NCBI GenBank assembly: GCA_902592985.1
Contig: CACJGR010000001.1
Location: 1 to 64,000, forward strand
Source of the DNA: an uncultured Pelagibacteraceae bacterium
Lineage (GTDB): Bacteria > Pseudomonadota > Alphaproteobacteria > Pelagibacterales > Pelagibacteraceae
DNA length: 64,000 bases
Direction: 5' to 3'
Shown: one piece after another, positions 46,156 to 56,330 of the stretch
Layout of the letters: every line of letters starts with the position of its first letter
Numbering within the stretch: position 1 is the stretch's first letter
Program-made: the position numbers and the translations under genes
Notes under the pieces: generated by a model
Database searches by the model: none
Seen by the model: only the letters and a program-made list of their open reading frames with translations
Told to the model about the DNA's origin: nothing

Positions 46156-46823
46156 AAGAGCTAACTAATATAAAATATTGGATATTTGATTTGGATAATA
46201 CATTATACAGTGGCCAGACAAAAGTTTTCTCAGAAGTAGACAAAAAAATGTCAGCTTATATTTCAAAAAAACTAAATGTAGATCTAATTAAAGCAAAAAA
46301 AATTCAAAAAAAATATTTTTACGATACAGGAACAACTCTGTCTGGTTTGATGAAATACAACAATATAAACCCACATGAGTTTCTTGAATTTGTTCATGAC
46401 ATAGACATCAGCTGGTTACCAAAAGATTTATTATTAAGAGAAGAATTAATTAAAATCAAAGAAAAAAAATATATATTTACTAATGGCTCACATTCTCATG
46501 TAAAAAACATTACTAACCAATTAGGAATTGAAGATTTGTTTGATGGAGCTTTTGCCATTACTGATGCTGACTTTATACCTAAACCTTCGATAGAACCTTA
46601 TAAAAAAATAATTAAAAAATTTAATCTAGATCCAGAAAAATCAATATTAATCGAAGATATTGCACATAATTTAAAACAAGCAAAATTTTTAGGAATGAAA
46701 ACAGTTTGGCTTGAAAATAATGAACACTTTGCTAGCAAAGACAAAGATAAGCCATATATTGATTATAAGATTAAGAACCTGCCTAGTTTTTTGCAGAAAA
46801 TTAATATATTAAAAGCAGCATAA
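46152..46823 (+). CDS. HAD-family pyrimidine 5'-nucleotidase
   Basis: WIFDLDNTLYSG; KKYIFTNGSHSHVKNI; PKPSIEPYKKII; LIEDIAHNLKQAK. Confidence 0.87.
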   Translation: MKELTNIKYWIFDLDNTLYSGQTKVFSEVDKKMSAYISKKLNVDLIKAKKIQKKYFYDTGTTLSGLMKYNNINPHEFLEFVHDIDISWLPKDLLLREELIKIKEKKYIFTNGSHSHVKNITNQLGIEDLFDGAFAITDADFIPKPSIEPYKKIIKKFNLDPEKSILIEDIAHNLKQAKFLGMKTVWLENNEHFASKDKDKPYIDYKIKNLPSFLQKINILKAA

Positions 46824-46827
46824 AATT

Positions 46828-47658
46828 ATGAATGATTTAGAAAAAATTATAAATGAAGCTTGGGAAAAAAAAGACCAAGTTAATAAAAATTCAGATAAAT
46901 CTCTTATAGATTCTATTAATAAAATTATAGAAGATTTAGATCAGGGCAAAATAAGAGTTGCTGAAAAAATTAACGGAGCGTGGACAACTCATCAATACAT
47001 CAAGAAAGCAGTAATGTTGAGCTTTAGAGTTTATGAAATGGAAATATTATCAGGTCCTTATTCATCATGGTATGATAAAGGACACTTAGTAAAAGGAAAA
47101 ACAGCTGGTTGGAGTAAAGACGAATTTACAAAAGCAGGATTTAGAATGCTTCCAAACTCGCCAGTAAGAAGAGGATCTTTTATTGGGAAAAATGCTGTTT
47201 TAATGCCATGCTTTGTAAATATTGGAGCATACATTGGATCCGGTACAATGATGGACACTTTTTCAAGAGCAGGTAGCTGTTGTCAAATAGGAGAAAATTG
47301 TCATATTTCTGCTGGAAGCGGTGTGGGCGGCGTTTTAGAACCAGCACAAGCATTACCAACTATTATTGAGTCAAATGTTTTTTTAGGCGCAATGTCTGAG
47401 GTTGTAGAGGGAGTAATCGTATGCGAAGGTTCAGTATTAAGTATGGGAATGTATATAGGTCAGTCAACTAAAATTGTTGATAGAAAGACTGGAAAAATCA
47501 CATATGGAAAAATACCTCCTTACTCAGTTGTAGTACCTGGTTCATTACCAGATAAGAAAAATCCAACTGGTCCTTCTTTAAATTGCGCAGTAATAATTAA
47601 ACAAGTGGATGAAAAAACTAGATCAAAAACATCAATAAATGATCTATTAAGAGAATAA
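46828..47658 (+). CDS. dapD: 2,3,4,5-tetrahydropyridine-2,6-dicarboxylate N-succinyltransferase
   Basis: RMLPNSPVRRGSFIGKNAVLMPCFVNIGAYIGSGTMMDTFSRAGSCCQIGENCHISAGSGVGGVLEP. Confidence 0.97.
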   Translation: MNDLEKIINEAWEKKDQVNKNSDKSLIDSINKIIEDLDQGKIRVAEKINGAWTTHQYIKKAVMLSFRVYEMEILSGPYSSWYDKGHLVKGKTAGWSKDEFTKAGFRMLPNSPVRRGSFIGKNAVLMPCFVNIGAYIGSGTMMDTFSRAGSCCQIGENCHISAGSGVGGVLEPAQALPTIIESNVFLGAMSEVVEGVIVCEGSVLSMGMYIGQSTKIVDRKTGKITYGKIPPYSVVVPGSLPDKKNPTGPSLNCAVIIKQVDEKTRSKTSINDLLRE

Positions 47659-47662
47659 GTTA

Positions 47663-48814
47663 ATGCCAATATTAAATGAATTAAAACTAGCCAAAGAGCT
47701 AATGATGTTTCCAAGTATTACACCAATAGATGCCGGAGCAATAAATTTTCTATCAAAAAAATTAAGATCTATAGGATTTAAATGTAAAATTTTAGAATTT
47801 AAATCAAAAAATTCAAAGCCCGTTAAAAATTTATATGCAAAATTAGGAAAATCTGAGCCAAATTTTTGTTATGCGGGTCATACAGATGTCGTGCCACCAG
47901 GCAATTTAAACGATTGGACTGTAAATCCATTCAAACCTGCAGTTAAGAGAAATTATTTAATTGGCAGAGGTGCAAATGATATGAAAGCTTCTATTGCTTG
48001 TTTTGTTTCAGCAGTAAGTAAATTTAAAAGCAAAAAATTTAAAGGTTCAATAAGCTTACTAATTACAGGAGATGAAGAAGGTGAAGCTATCAATGGTTCA
48101 AAAAAAGTTGTTGAATATTTAAAAAGAAAAAAAGAAAAAATTAATTTTTGTTTAGTAGGAGAACCTACAAATCAAAACAAGCTTGGAGAAATGATAAAAA
48201 TTGGTAGAAGAGGAAGCATAACTGGATTTCTTACAGTTCATGGAGTGCAGGGTCATGTGGCATATCCACATGATGCCAATAATCCTGCTCCAATTATGGT
48301 AAAAATATTAAATAAAATAGAAAATATAAAACTTGATAAAGGAACAAAAAATTTTCAGCCTTCAAATCTAGAAATAGTTAAAATGAATATTGAAAATACA
48401 GCTGATAACGTTATTCCTTCAGAAGCATCAGCTACATTCAATATAAGATTTAATAATAAACATTCATCAAGTTCTTTAAAAAGAAAGCTAAATAATATTT
48501 TTCGAAAAATTTGTAAAGAAAATAAGTGTTCATTTAAAATTTCTTACATGGTATCGGGTGAAGCTTTTATAACAGTTCCCAACCAAACAACTAAAATGAT
48601 TCAAAATACTATTAAAAAAATAACAAAAATAAAACCAAAATTATCAACATCTGGTGGAACATCTGATGCAAGATTTATAAGAAAAATATCGCCATGTGTC
48701 GAATTTGGTCTGGTTGGAAAAACTATGCATAAAATTGACGAAGCAGTTTCGGTCACAGATCTCAAAAAATTAACCAATATATATAAAAATATTTTAGAAA
48801 ATTATTTTAAATGA
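47663..48814 (+). CDS. dapE: Succinyl-diaminopimelate desuccinylase
   Basis: FCYAGHTDVVPPGNLNDW; GRGANDMKASIACFV; ITGDEEGEAINGS; STSGGTSDARFI. Confidence 0.95.
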   Translation: MPILNELKLAKELMMFPSITPIDAGAINFLSKKLRSIGFKCKILEFKSKNSKPVKNLYAKLGKSEPNFCYAGHTDVVPPGNLNDWTVNPFKPAVKRNYLIGRGANDMKASIACFVSAVSKFKSKKFKGSISLLITGDEEGEAINGSKKVVEYLKRKKEKINFCLVGEPTNQNKLGEMIKIGRRGSITGFLTVHGVQGHVAYPHDANNPAPIMVKILNKIENIKLDKGTKNFQPSNLEIVKMNIENTADNVIPSEASATFNIRFNNKHSSSSLKRKLNNIFRKICKENKCSFKISYMVSGEAFITVPNQTTKMIQNTIKKITKIKPKLSTSGGTSDARFIRKISPCVEFGLVGKTMHKIDEAVSVTDLKKLTNIYKNILENYFK

Positions 48815-49740
48815 GTACAGCCATTATTACATCAAATACATCGCTGAATCATAATGCTGGTATGTCTGAACACCCAGAAAAACCAGAAAGAATAACTGCG
48901 ATAGTAGAAATTTTAAAAAAAAATAAGAAATTGATTTGGAAAAAAACAAAAAATTTTGACAAAGAAATATTAAAAGCTACCCACACACCAGATCATGTGG
49001 ATAAAGTTAATAAAGCTTTTCCTGAAAAAGGTTTGCATTTCCTAGATGCAGATACAATTATAAGTCCTGGCAGTAAAGATGCATCTTATGATGCAGTTGG
49101 ATCAATTATTACTGGTATAGATGGAATTGAAAATGGAGAATTTAACAATTTCTTTGCTTGTGTTCGTCCGCCTGGTCACCACGCCACAAAGGACACTAGT
49201 ATGGGTTTCTGTATTTTTAACTCAATAAGTTGCGGTGCGATGTACCTATTAAAAAAATATAAATATAAAAAAATCTTGATATTAGATTTTGATATTCATC
49301 ATGGAAACGGCACGGCAGATATTTTTTACAATAATGAAAGTGTTTGTTACATAAGTCTTCATCAATATCCTTTTTATCCTGGAATATCTGGGAGTGCTGA
49401 AAATAGAGGTCTTTATAACAATTGCCTAAATATTCCTCTGCCAGCTGGAACTGGATCCAGAGAATACTTTGATGCTTTTGAACATGCATTAAAAAAAATA
49501 AAAGAGTTTAAACCCGAATATGTACTTACTTCAGCTGGGTTCGACGCTAATTTTCAAGATCCAATAGGACAGTTCAATTTACAATCAAAAGACTTTTATG
49601 AAATAACCAAAAGAATACTTGTTTACGCAAAAAAATACTGTAATGGAAAGGTTGGATCCATTTTGGAGGGTGGATACAATTTATTTCAGACTGCTGAAAG
49701 TGCAAATGAACATGTTAACGCACTCTTAGAATTTAATTGA
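48811..49740 (+). CDS. Histone deacetylase / acetoin utilization family protein
   Basis: MSEHPEKPERITAI; VRPPGHHATKDTSMGFCIFN; ILDFDIHHGNGTADIFY; LTSAGFDANFQDPIG; EGGYNL. Confidence 0.94.
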   Translation: MSTAIITSNTSLNHNAGMSEHPEKPERITAIVEILKKNKKLIWKKTKNFDKEILKATHTPDHVDKVNKAFPEKGLHFLDADTIISPGSKDASYDAVGSIITGIDGIENGEFNNFFACVRPPGHHATKDTSMGFCIFNSISCGAMYLLKKYKYKKILILDFDIHHGNGTADIFYNNESVCYISLHQYPFYPGISGSAENRGLYNNCLNIPLPAGTGSREYFDAFEHALKKIKEFKPEYVLTSAGFDANFQDPIGQFNLQSKDFYEITKRILVYAKKYCNGKVGSILEGGYNLFQTAESANEHVNALLEFN

Positions 49741-49770
49741 AAATCTAAAATTATTTATTAAAGAGTGCTA

Positions 49771-50259
49771 ATGAAACTTTATAAAATTAAAAAATCAAAT
49801 ATTGATAGAAATGGAAGAGGTCTTTACGCTAGTAAAGATATTAAAGAAGGAACTAAAATTATTGATTATGTTGGAAAAATTATTACTAAAAAAAAATCTG
49901 ATCAATCTGAAAAATTCGATAATTCAAAACCAATTTATTTATTTAATCTAAATAGTAGGTATGACCTTGATGGAGATTTTTCATGGAATACTGCTAAATT
50001 AATTAATCACTCATGTTCAAATAATTGCGATTATGAGGGCCAAGGTTTAAAACTTTGGGTGGTTGCTATAAAAGATATTAAAAAAGGTGAAGAGCTAACT
50101 TGCGATTACGGCTTTGGGTATGATCAAAATTTTAAACAGTTTCCTTGTAAATGTGAATCTGAAAACTGTTGTGGCTATATTGTGCGCGCAGAATCCAGAT
50201 GGCGCATTAATAAAAGATTTGGCCTAGGTAATAAAAAAAATAATAGACTTAATAGATAA
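49771..50259 (+). CDS. SET domain protein with post-SET-like cysteines (putative lysine methyltransferase)
   Basis: NGRGLYASKDIKEGTKIIDYVG; LINHSCSNNCDY; IKKGEELTCDYGF; CKCESENCCGYI. Confidence 0.93.
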   Translation: MKLYKIKKSNIDRNGRGLYASKDIKEGTKIIDYVGKIITKKKSDQSEKFDNSKPIYLFNLNSRYDLDGDFSWNTAKLINHSCSNNCDYEGQGLKLWVVAIKDIKKGEELTCDYGFGYDQNFKQFPCKCESENCCGYIVRAESRWRINKRFGLGNKKNNRLNR

Positions 50260-50989
50260 CTTTCTCCAAAAATAATCCATTTGAAGGTGCTGGTGGTGCA
50301 CATAAAGTTCTTTTTTTTGATTTAAAAATTCTTTCAAATTTTTTCAAATTCCATTTTTTTTCAGCTAGATACTTTAAACAACCAACCATAGACCTAACTT
50401 GCTGCTGTAAAAAAGACTGAGATCTAAATTGAATTTGTATTTTATTTTTTACTTCTTTTATTTTAACTGACTTTATTGTTCTAATGGGACTTTTGGCGCT
50501 ACAACTAGAGGCTCTAAATGTTGAAAAATCATGAGTTCCCAATAATTTTTTAGCACCTTTTTTCATTAATTTTAAATCTAATTTTTTTCTAATATGCCAT
50601 CCTCTATTTTTTTCAATTGAAGGCTTACTAATTCTATTGAAAATAATATATGTGTAAATTCGTTGTTTAGCTGAAAATCTTGCATGAAAATTTAAACTTC
50701 TTTTTTTTATATTTGTTATCGAAATTAATTTCATATTTAAAAAAAAATTTATCGATTGCAAAAACTTACTTGAATTTTCAATTCTTTTTTTACAATCAAA
50801 GTGAGCTGATTGTTCAATTGCGTGAACGCCAGAATCTGTGCGTCCAGAACCAACAAGATTTATTTTTTCTTTTAAAAGTTTAGATATTTTATCTTGAATT
50901 AATTTTTGTACAGATTGTCCTTTAAACTGAATTTGCCAGCCAATAAAATTAGTCCCAACATATTCAATTAAAATTTGGTACCTATGCAT
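50249..50989 (-). CDS. truA: tRNA pseudouridine synthase A
   Basis: YVGTNFIGWQIQ; VGSGRTDSGVHA; HDFSTFRASSC. Confidence 0.95.
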   Translation of the reverse strand: MHRYQILIEYVGTNFIGWQIQFKGQSVQKLIQDKISKLLKEKINLVGSGRTDSGVHAIEQSAHFDCKKRIENSSKFLQSINFFLNMKLISITNIKKRSLNFHARFSAKQRIYTYIIFNRISKPSIEKNRGWHIRKKLDLKLMKKGAKKLLGTHDFSTFRASSCSAKSPIRTIKSVKIKEVKNKIQIQFRSQSFLQQQVRSMVGCLKYLAEKKWNLKKFERIFKSKKRTLCAPPAPSNGLFLEKVIY

Positions 50990-51911
50990 TGTTCAAATTT
51001 GACCCTTTTTTTATTTGGGATCCAAGCATAAATTCTTTAGTATTCTGAGGTCTTTTTCCTTCTCTTTGTATTTCCAAAATTTTGATAGATTTATCACTAC
51101 AACTAATTTCTAAATAATCGTCTAATACTGATCCTATTTTACCCATACCATTGCTAATTTCAGCTTTTAAAACTTTATATCTTTCACCATTATAAATAAA
51201 CCAAGCCCCTGGACTTGGGTATAAACCATTGACTTTTCCAATAATACTTTCTGCAGAATTATTCCAATCAATTTTTCCTTCTAATTTTTCAATTTTATCT
51301 GCGTATGTAGCTTCTTCATGAGCCTGCTTTTTGAATTCCAATTTATCCTCTAAAATTTTATCAATATTATCTAAAATTTTTTCTGCTGCTAATGCAGATA
51401 ATTTGTCCGATATAATTTGAGCATTATCATTATTCTTAACATTTAATTTATAAGAGTTGCATACGGGTCCACTATCCAACTTTTCATTAATCTTCATAAT
51501 ACTAATGCCTGTTTGTTTGTCTAAATTCATTATTGATCTTTGAATTGGAGCTGCCCCTCTCCACTTAGGTAAAAGAGAAGCATGAATATTAATAAAACCT
51601 TTTTTAGTTAAACTTAATATTTCTTTTGGAATAATTTGACCATAAGCAACTACAATAGCAATATCCGCATTTAATTTTTTTAAATATTCATATTCTTCTT
51701 TATTGTTTTTTAAAGATACAGGAGTTCTAAACTCTAAATTTAATGTTTCGGATATACCTTGTATTGGTGATTTATTAATTCTTTGACCTCTTTTTGATTT
51801 TTGTGCTGGTTGTGTATAAACAACAGATACTGGATATCCATTTTGATATAAAGATTTTAAAATTGGCACAGCAAAAAAGGGTGTGCCCATAAAGACAATT
51901 TTTTTTAACAT
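50982..51911 (-). CDS. fmt: Methionyl-tRNA formyltransferase
   Basis: FMGTPFFAVPIL; INIHASLLPKWRGAAPIQRSI; NGLYPSPGAWF. Confidence 0.96.
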   Translation of the reverse strand: MLKKIVFMGTPFFAVPILKSLYQNGYPVSVVYTQPAQKSKRGQRINKSPIQGISETLNLEFRTPVSLKNNKEEYEYLKKLNADIAIVVAYGQIIPKEILSLTKKGFINIHASLLPKWRGAAPIQRSIMNLDKQTGISIMKINEKLDSGPVCNSYKLNVKNNDNAQIISDKLSALAAEKILDNIDKILEDKLEFKKQAHEEATYADKIEKLEGKIDWNNSAESIIGKVNGLYPSPGAWFIYNGERYKVLKAEISNGMGKIGSVLDDYLEISCSDKSIKILEIQREGKRPQNTKEFMLGSQIKKGSNLNNA

Positions 51912-51914
51912 TAA

Positions 51915-52439
51915 TTAAACAACAATTCTGTCAGGCTTTTTTTTTTGCTTGGAAAGTTTTTTAATGATTATTGATTTTTTTAATTTAGATAAATAGTCAA
52001 TAAATAAAATTCCTTCTAGGTGATCTATCTCATGTTGAATACATGTTGCTAATAAACCTTCTGCTTTAAGTAATTTTTTTTCTCCATTATAATCTAAATA
52101 TTCTATTTCACATTTGTTTGGTCTATCAATTTCTGCAAATTGATTTGGTACTGATAAACAACCTTCTTCATAAGTTGATTGTTCTGCAGCTTTATTAAGA
52201 ATAATTGGATTAACAAAATACAGAGGATTTTTGTTTGTTTGATCCTTACTAATATCCATCACTATTATTCTTTTTGGAAAACCAATTTGTATTGCAGCAA
52301 GACCTATACCATTTGCTGCATACATAGTTTCAATCATATCATCCATTAATTTCTGTTCATTTTCTCCAACATTATCGATGGGTTGAGAAATTTGTCTTAG
52401 TAATTTATTAGGCTCTGTTAAAATTGTTTTAACTGTCAT
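51915..52439 (-). CDS. def: Peptide deformylase
   Basis: GIGLAAIQIG; YEEGCLSVP; IQHEIDHLEGILFIDYLS. Confidence 0.97.
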   Translation of the reverse strand: MTVKTILTEPNKLLRQISQPIDNVGENEQKLMDDMIETMYAANGIGLAAIQIGFPKRIIVMDISKDQTNKNPLYFVNPIILNKAAEQSTYEEGCLSVPNQFAEIDRPNKCEIEYLDYNGEKKLLKAEGLLATCIQHEIDHLEGILFIDYLSKLKKSIIIKKLSKQKKKPDRIVV

Positions 52440-52453
52440 AATTTATTATTATT

Positions 52454-54232
52454 TTAATTATATTTTTTAACTTTTAAAGGAAGAACTTTTAACAAAATTT
52501 TATTTCTTAAAGGATCAATATTAAGCTGATTTAAAGCACTTATTATAAAATATAATGTTTCTGATCCAATATCTCGTATTTCATCTTGACCAATAACTTC
52601 AACAAGTCTTAATAAAACTAAACCTATTTCATTATTATCAATTAAAAATTGAATATCAGTTGGTATATTAAAATTCTCGATTTGATATAAATCTTCATAT
52701 TTTTTTAAAATCTGTACTCCATCTGACTTTAGAGACTCAATCAAAATTTTATCTTTAGTAGAAATATAATATTTTTTATCTTTCTTTATTTTTTTTAATA
52801 AATCATTTAAATCTTTTTCAATATCTTCTTTTGTTATATCTTCTATAAAATAATTTAATAATTTTGATTGATGGATAATTTTGTTATTAATTTTAATTTT
52901 AGTTAAACTTTCTTTTACTTCTTCTTTATTAACAAATTCATTATAAAAACTTGTATAATTTGAAGGAACTTCATATATATCTATTTCTTTTAAAATTTTA
53001 GACAATTCATCTTTAAATGCATTTTGAATACCATCTTTTATAAATAAATCTTTTAAAATTTTTGTTAGTTCTATCTTGGATTCAATTTCACCAGTAATCA
53101 AAATTCCTTGATAAACAAGTGCTCTTGCTTCAACATTGGATAGAAGTTTATATGATTGTTTGACGCTTAAAAGTTGGTTTATATTAAACTGAAACTTTTT
53201 ATAAAGATCATATAATTCTTTTTCGGTATAATTTCTTTCATGTGTTGCTTTTTCAATTACAAAAATTTTATCTAAGTCTTCTAAATCGACATTTTCTATA
53301 TCCTCTAATAAATTTGAAGTTGAAAGATAACGCCAAATGCTTTTTGAAGTAGATTCGTTAGGCACAAATTTAAAGTTGGGGTTTGTTTTATGTGATAAAT
53401 GAAAATCTAAAATTGATTTTTCGGAAATTTCTTGGTCAATTTTTTCGTTATATTCCATCAAATAATTAAATTTTTTACTAAAAAAACTATCATCAAAACC
53501 TAATTCTTTTTTTATATCAAATTGCAATTGCGCTTCTTCTTTTTTGTTATCATTAATTAAACAGTATATATTAAACTTTGATAAATAATTATTATTAATA
53601 GCTTCTTTAATATTTGAAAATATTTCACATGATTTTTCAAGTTCTGACATTGATAAATACTCATCTATTAAAAAAATAATTAATTTTTCGTTTTTATCTA
53701 CACTTGAATTTTTCATTAAGTAATCTTTCATTAATTTAAAATCGCCATTTTTAATCAACCAATCTAATTTTATTTCTAAAAATTGTTCATTGGATATATT
53801 CTGTTGAGGAAAATAAGAATTTGTTAAAAGTGATATTTTTAAAATTTCACTAGCATCATCTGATAATTTAATTTTCTGAATTTTGCTTAAAAGATTTAAA
53901 ATTTGGTCTCCGTCAGAATTAGACCACATATCAATTGTAAGACCATTTTCTACAGGATCATATAAACCGGAAATTTCTATTTTTTTAGATAATAATGTTT
54001 CATCCTCTTGAATTTCAAATTTTTTTTTTTCAGATTGCATTTCGTAAATTGTACTTGTTGATGTAGTTTTTTCCTCAACTTTTTCTTCAGTAGAATTTTC
54101 AGTTACTGTTTTTTTTGGATCTAAATTCCATATATCCACAGGTTCGGTAGGATAAACTTTGAAGCTAAATAAAAAAAAAAAACTTAAAATAATTGTTAAA
54201 TTTTTTTTATTTAACAATTTTAAGATTTTCAT
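52454..54232 (-). CDS. Large putative exported protein of unknown function
   Basis: N-terminal signal-like helix MKILKLLNKKNLTIILSFFFLFSFKVYPTEP; about 590 aa, helical, no family recognised; internal start preferred. Confidence 0.65.
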   Translation of the reverse strand: MKILKLLNKKNLTIILSFFFLFSFKVYPTEPVDIWNLDPKKTVTENSTEEKVEEKTTSTSTIYEMQSEKKKFEIQEDETLLSKKIEISGLYDPVENGLTIDMWSNSDGDQILNLLSKIQKIKLSDDASEILKISLLTNSYFPQQNISNEQFLEIKLDWLIKNGDFKLMKDYLMKNSSVDKNEKLIIFLIDEYLSMSELEKSCEIFSNIKEAINNNYLSKFNIYCLINDNKKEEAQLQFDIKKELGFDDSFFSKKFNYLMEYNEKIDQEISEKSILDFHLSHKTNPNFKFVPNESTSKSIWRYLSTSNLLEDIENVDLEDLDKIFVIEKATHERNYTEKELYDLYKKFQFNINQLLSVKQSYKLLSNVEARALVYQGILITGEIESKIELTKILKDLFIKDGIQNAFKDELSKILKEIDIYEVPSNYTSFYNEFVNKEEVKESLTKIKINNKIIHQSKLLNYFIEDITKEDIEKDLNDLLKKIKKDKKYYISTKDKILIESLKSDGVQILKKYEDLYQIENFNIPTDIQFLIDNNEIGLVLLRLVEVIGQDEIRDIGSETLYFIISALNQLNIDPLRNKILLKVLPLKVKKYN

Positions 54233-54392
54233 TTGGTATAATTTTTTCAATAGCTTTGTTAGGCGAAGGAAAATCAATTTTATCAAACAATATAATTACA
54301 ATAAAAAATAATAAAAAAACTAAAGCAAATTTAATTGTTATTTTTATAAGAGCATTTGATTTGCTAATACTTGTATTTCTTTGAAATTGCAT
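54207..54392 (-). CDS. Small single-TM protein (61 aa)
   Basis: One hydrophobic helix (IKFALVFLLFFIVIILF); overlaps the start of the downstream exported-protein gene. Confidence 0.5.
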   Translation of the reverse strand: MQFQRNTSISKSNALIKITIKFALVFLLFFIVIILFDKIDFPSPNKAIEKIIPNENLKIVK

Positions 54393-54449
54393 ATATCGTT
54401 TATTAATTTCAAATTAAGACATATTTGTGTTTTTTCAACAAAGAAGCTT

Positions 54450-54962
54450 ATGAATTCAAAAAAAAACCTAATTTTAATAGGAATGATGGGATCTGGAAAG
54501 TCCACAATAGGCTCACTAATTTCAAAAAAATTAAATATAAGATTTATTGATATAGACAATATTTTAGAAAATGAAACAAAAATGAAAATTGCAGAAATAT
54601 TTGAAAAAAAAGGAGAAAATTTTTTTAGAAGTTTAGAAGAAAAAATTACTTTGAAGTTATTAAACTCAACTAATAATGTGATTTCTCTTGGTGGAGGAGC
54701 TTTTATAAACGAAAAAATTAGGAAGGAAGTTCTTAAAAATAATTTTTCCTTTTGGCTAAATTGTGAGGCTCAAGAGATAGTAAAAAGAATTAAAAAAAGC
54801 AAAAAAAGACCCATTGCATCTAGATTAAATGATAGTGAGCTTACAAAATTAATTGCAGAACGTACAAAAATATACTCAAAAGCACAATTTAAAATAAACT
54901 GTCACAAACTAAAAAAAGCTGAAATAGTCAAAAAAATTTTGAAAATATATGAGTGCAATTAA
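54450..54962 (+). CDS. aroK: Shikimate kinase
   Basis: NLILIGMMGSGKSTIGSLISKKL; ISLGGGAF; RPIASRL; internal ATG preferred to the tracked 54381. Confidence 0.94.
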   Translation: MNSKKNLILIGMMGSGKSTIGSLISKKLNIRFIDIDNILENETKMKIAEIFEKKGENFFRSLEEKITLKLLNSTNNVISLGGGAFINEKIRKEVLKNNFSFWLNCEAQEIVKRIKKSKKRPIASRLNDSELTKLIAERTKIYSKAQFKINCHKLKKAEIVKKILKIYECN

Positions 54963-56055
54963 ACTACAAATAAATACCAAAGAACGTAGGTATCCAATTT
55001 TTATTGGATCAGGACTAATAACTAAATTATCAAAATTACTAAATAGCTGTTCAATAAAATTTTCTAAATGTTTATTGGTGATAGATAGTAAAGTTCCAAA
55101 AACTTTAATTAACAAAATTCTTAAATCTTTGCCCAAAAAACAGACCATTATTCATATCTTTAATGCAAATGAATTAAATAAAAATCAATCAAGTGTTAAC
55201 AAAATTTTAACAATACTTTTAAAAAAAAATTTTCATAGAAATGACTGTCTAATATCAATTGGTGGTGGTATTACAGGAGACGTTTCAGGATTTGCATCAA
55301 GCATATTTAAAAGAGGAATTAAATTTATCAATATTCCAACCACATTGCTAGCTCAAGTAGATTCTTCAATAGGAGGTAAGACGGGTATAAACTCAATACA
55401 TGGAAAAAATTTAATTGGATCATTTTACCAACCAAATTTAGTAATATCAGATATAAATTTTTTAAAAACACTTCCCAAAAGAGAAATTATTTGTGGTTAT
55501 GGCGAAATTTTAAAACATTCATTAATTGCTAATAAAAAATTTTTTTTGTTTTTAAATAAAAATGCCAATAAAATTTTAAATTTAAAAAGTCCATTTATAG
55601 AAAAATCAATTCATCGAAGTTGTTTAATTAAAAAAAGAATAATTGAAATAGATGAAAAAGAAAAAAATTTAAGAAAAATATTAAACTTTGGCCATACATT
55701 CGCTCATGCATATGAAGCAACTTTACAATACTCAAAAAAACTAAATCATGGAGAGGCAGTGATACTTGGAATTATGAATGCATCTAAATTCAGTTTAAAA
55801 AACAACCTATTATCAAATGATGAATTTAAATTAATTAAAAATCATTTAATTCAATTTAAACTACTAATTAAATTAAAAAAAAAAATTTCACCTAACAAAC
55901 TAAACCATATCGTTTCATTTATGACTAAAGATAAGAAAAATACTACTAAAAAAATTAATTTAATTTTATTAAAAAAAATTGGTCAACCAATATTAAATTT
56001 AAATTTTGATAATAAAAAATTATACTCTTTCCTTAAAAAAGAACTAATTGATTAA
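54949..56055 (+). CDS. aroB: 3-dehydroquinate synthase
   Basis: ISIGGGITGDVSGFASSIFKRGIKFINIPTTLLAQVDSSIGGKTGINSIHGKNLIGSFYQP; LNFGHTFAHAYEA; LNHGEAVILGI. Confidence 0.97.
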   Translation: MSAIKLQINTKERRYPIFIGSGLITKLSKLLNSCSIKFSKCLLVIDSKVPKTLINKILKSLPKKQTIIHIFNANELNKNQSSVNKILTILLKKNFHRNDCLISIGGGITGDVSGFASSIFKRGIKFINIPTTLLAQVDSSIGGKTGINSIHGKNLIGSFYQPNLVISDINFLKTLPKREIICGYGEILKHSLIANKKFFLFLNKNANKILNLKSPFIEKSIHRSCLIKKRIIEIDEKEKNLRKILNFGHTFAHAYEATLQYSKKLNHGEAVILGIMNASKFSLKNNLLSNDEFKLIKNHLIQFKLLIKLKKKISPNKLNHIVSFMTKDKKNTTKKINLILLKKIGQPILNLNFDNKKLYSFLKKELID

Positions 56056-56304
56056 AATCTGAATAGAATGTATATAATTTTTTAACTCTTCATCTAAAAT
56101 ACTGTAAATTTTTTTTGTTCGTTCTATTTTATTTATTTTTTTTAGCTCTAAAGATTTAATGCTCAACTTAAGGTGAAACTTTCCATCTTGGTGCGTTTTA
56201 TGGTTTTTATGAAGAAATGTTTTATCTTCAATATTTAAATATTCTAATGAAATATTTTTTCTTATTTTGTTTTTAATAATTGAAATTAATTGATTTATAT
56301 TCAT
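56044..56304 (-). CDS. BolA family protein
   Basis: HKNHKTHQDGKFHLKLSIKSLELKKINKIERTKKIYSIL. Confidence 0.85.
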   Translation of the reverse strand: MNINQLISIIKNKIRKNISLEYLNIEDKTFLHKNHKTHQDGKFHLKLSIKSLELKKINKIERTKKIYSILDEELKNYIHSIQILIN

Positions 56305-56330
56305 AATTATTACTTGTATCAGTATACACT

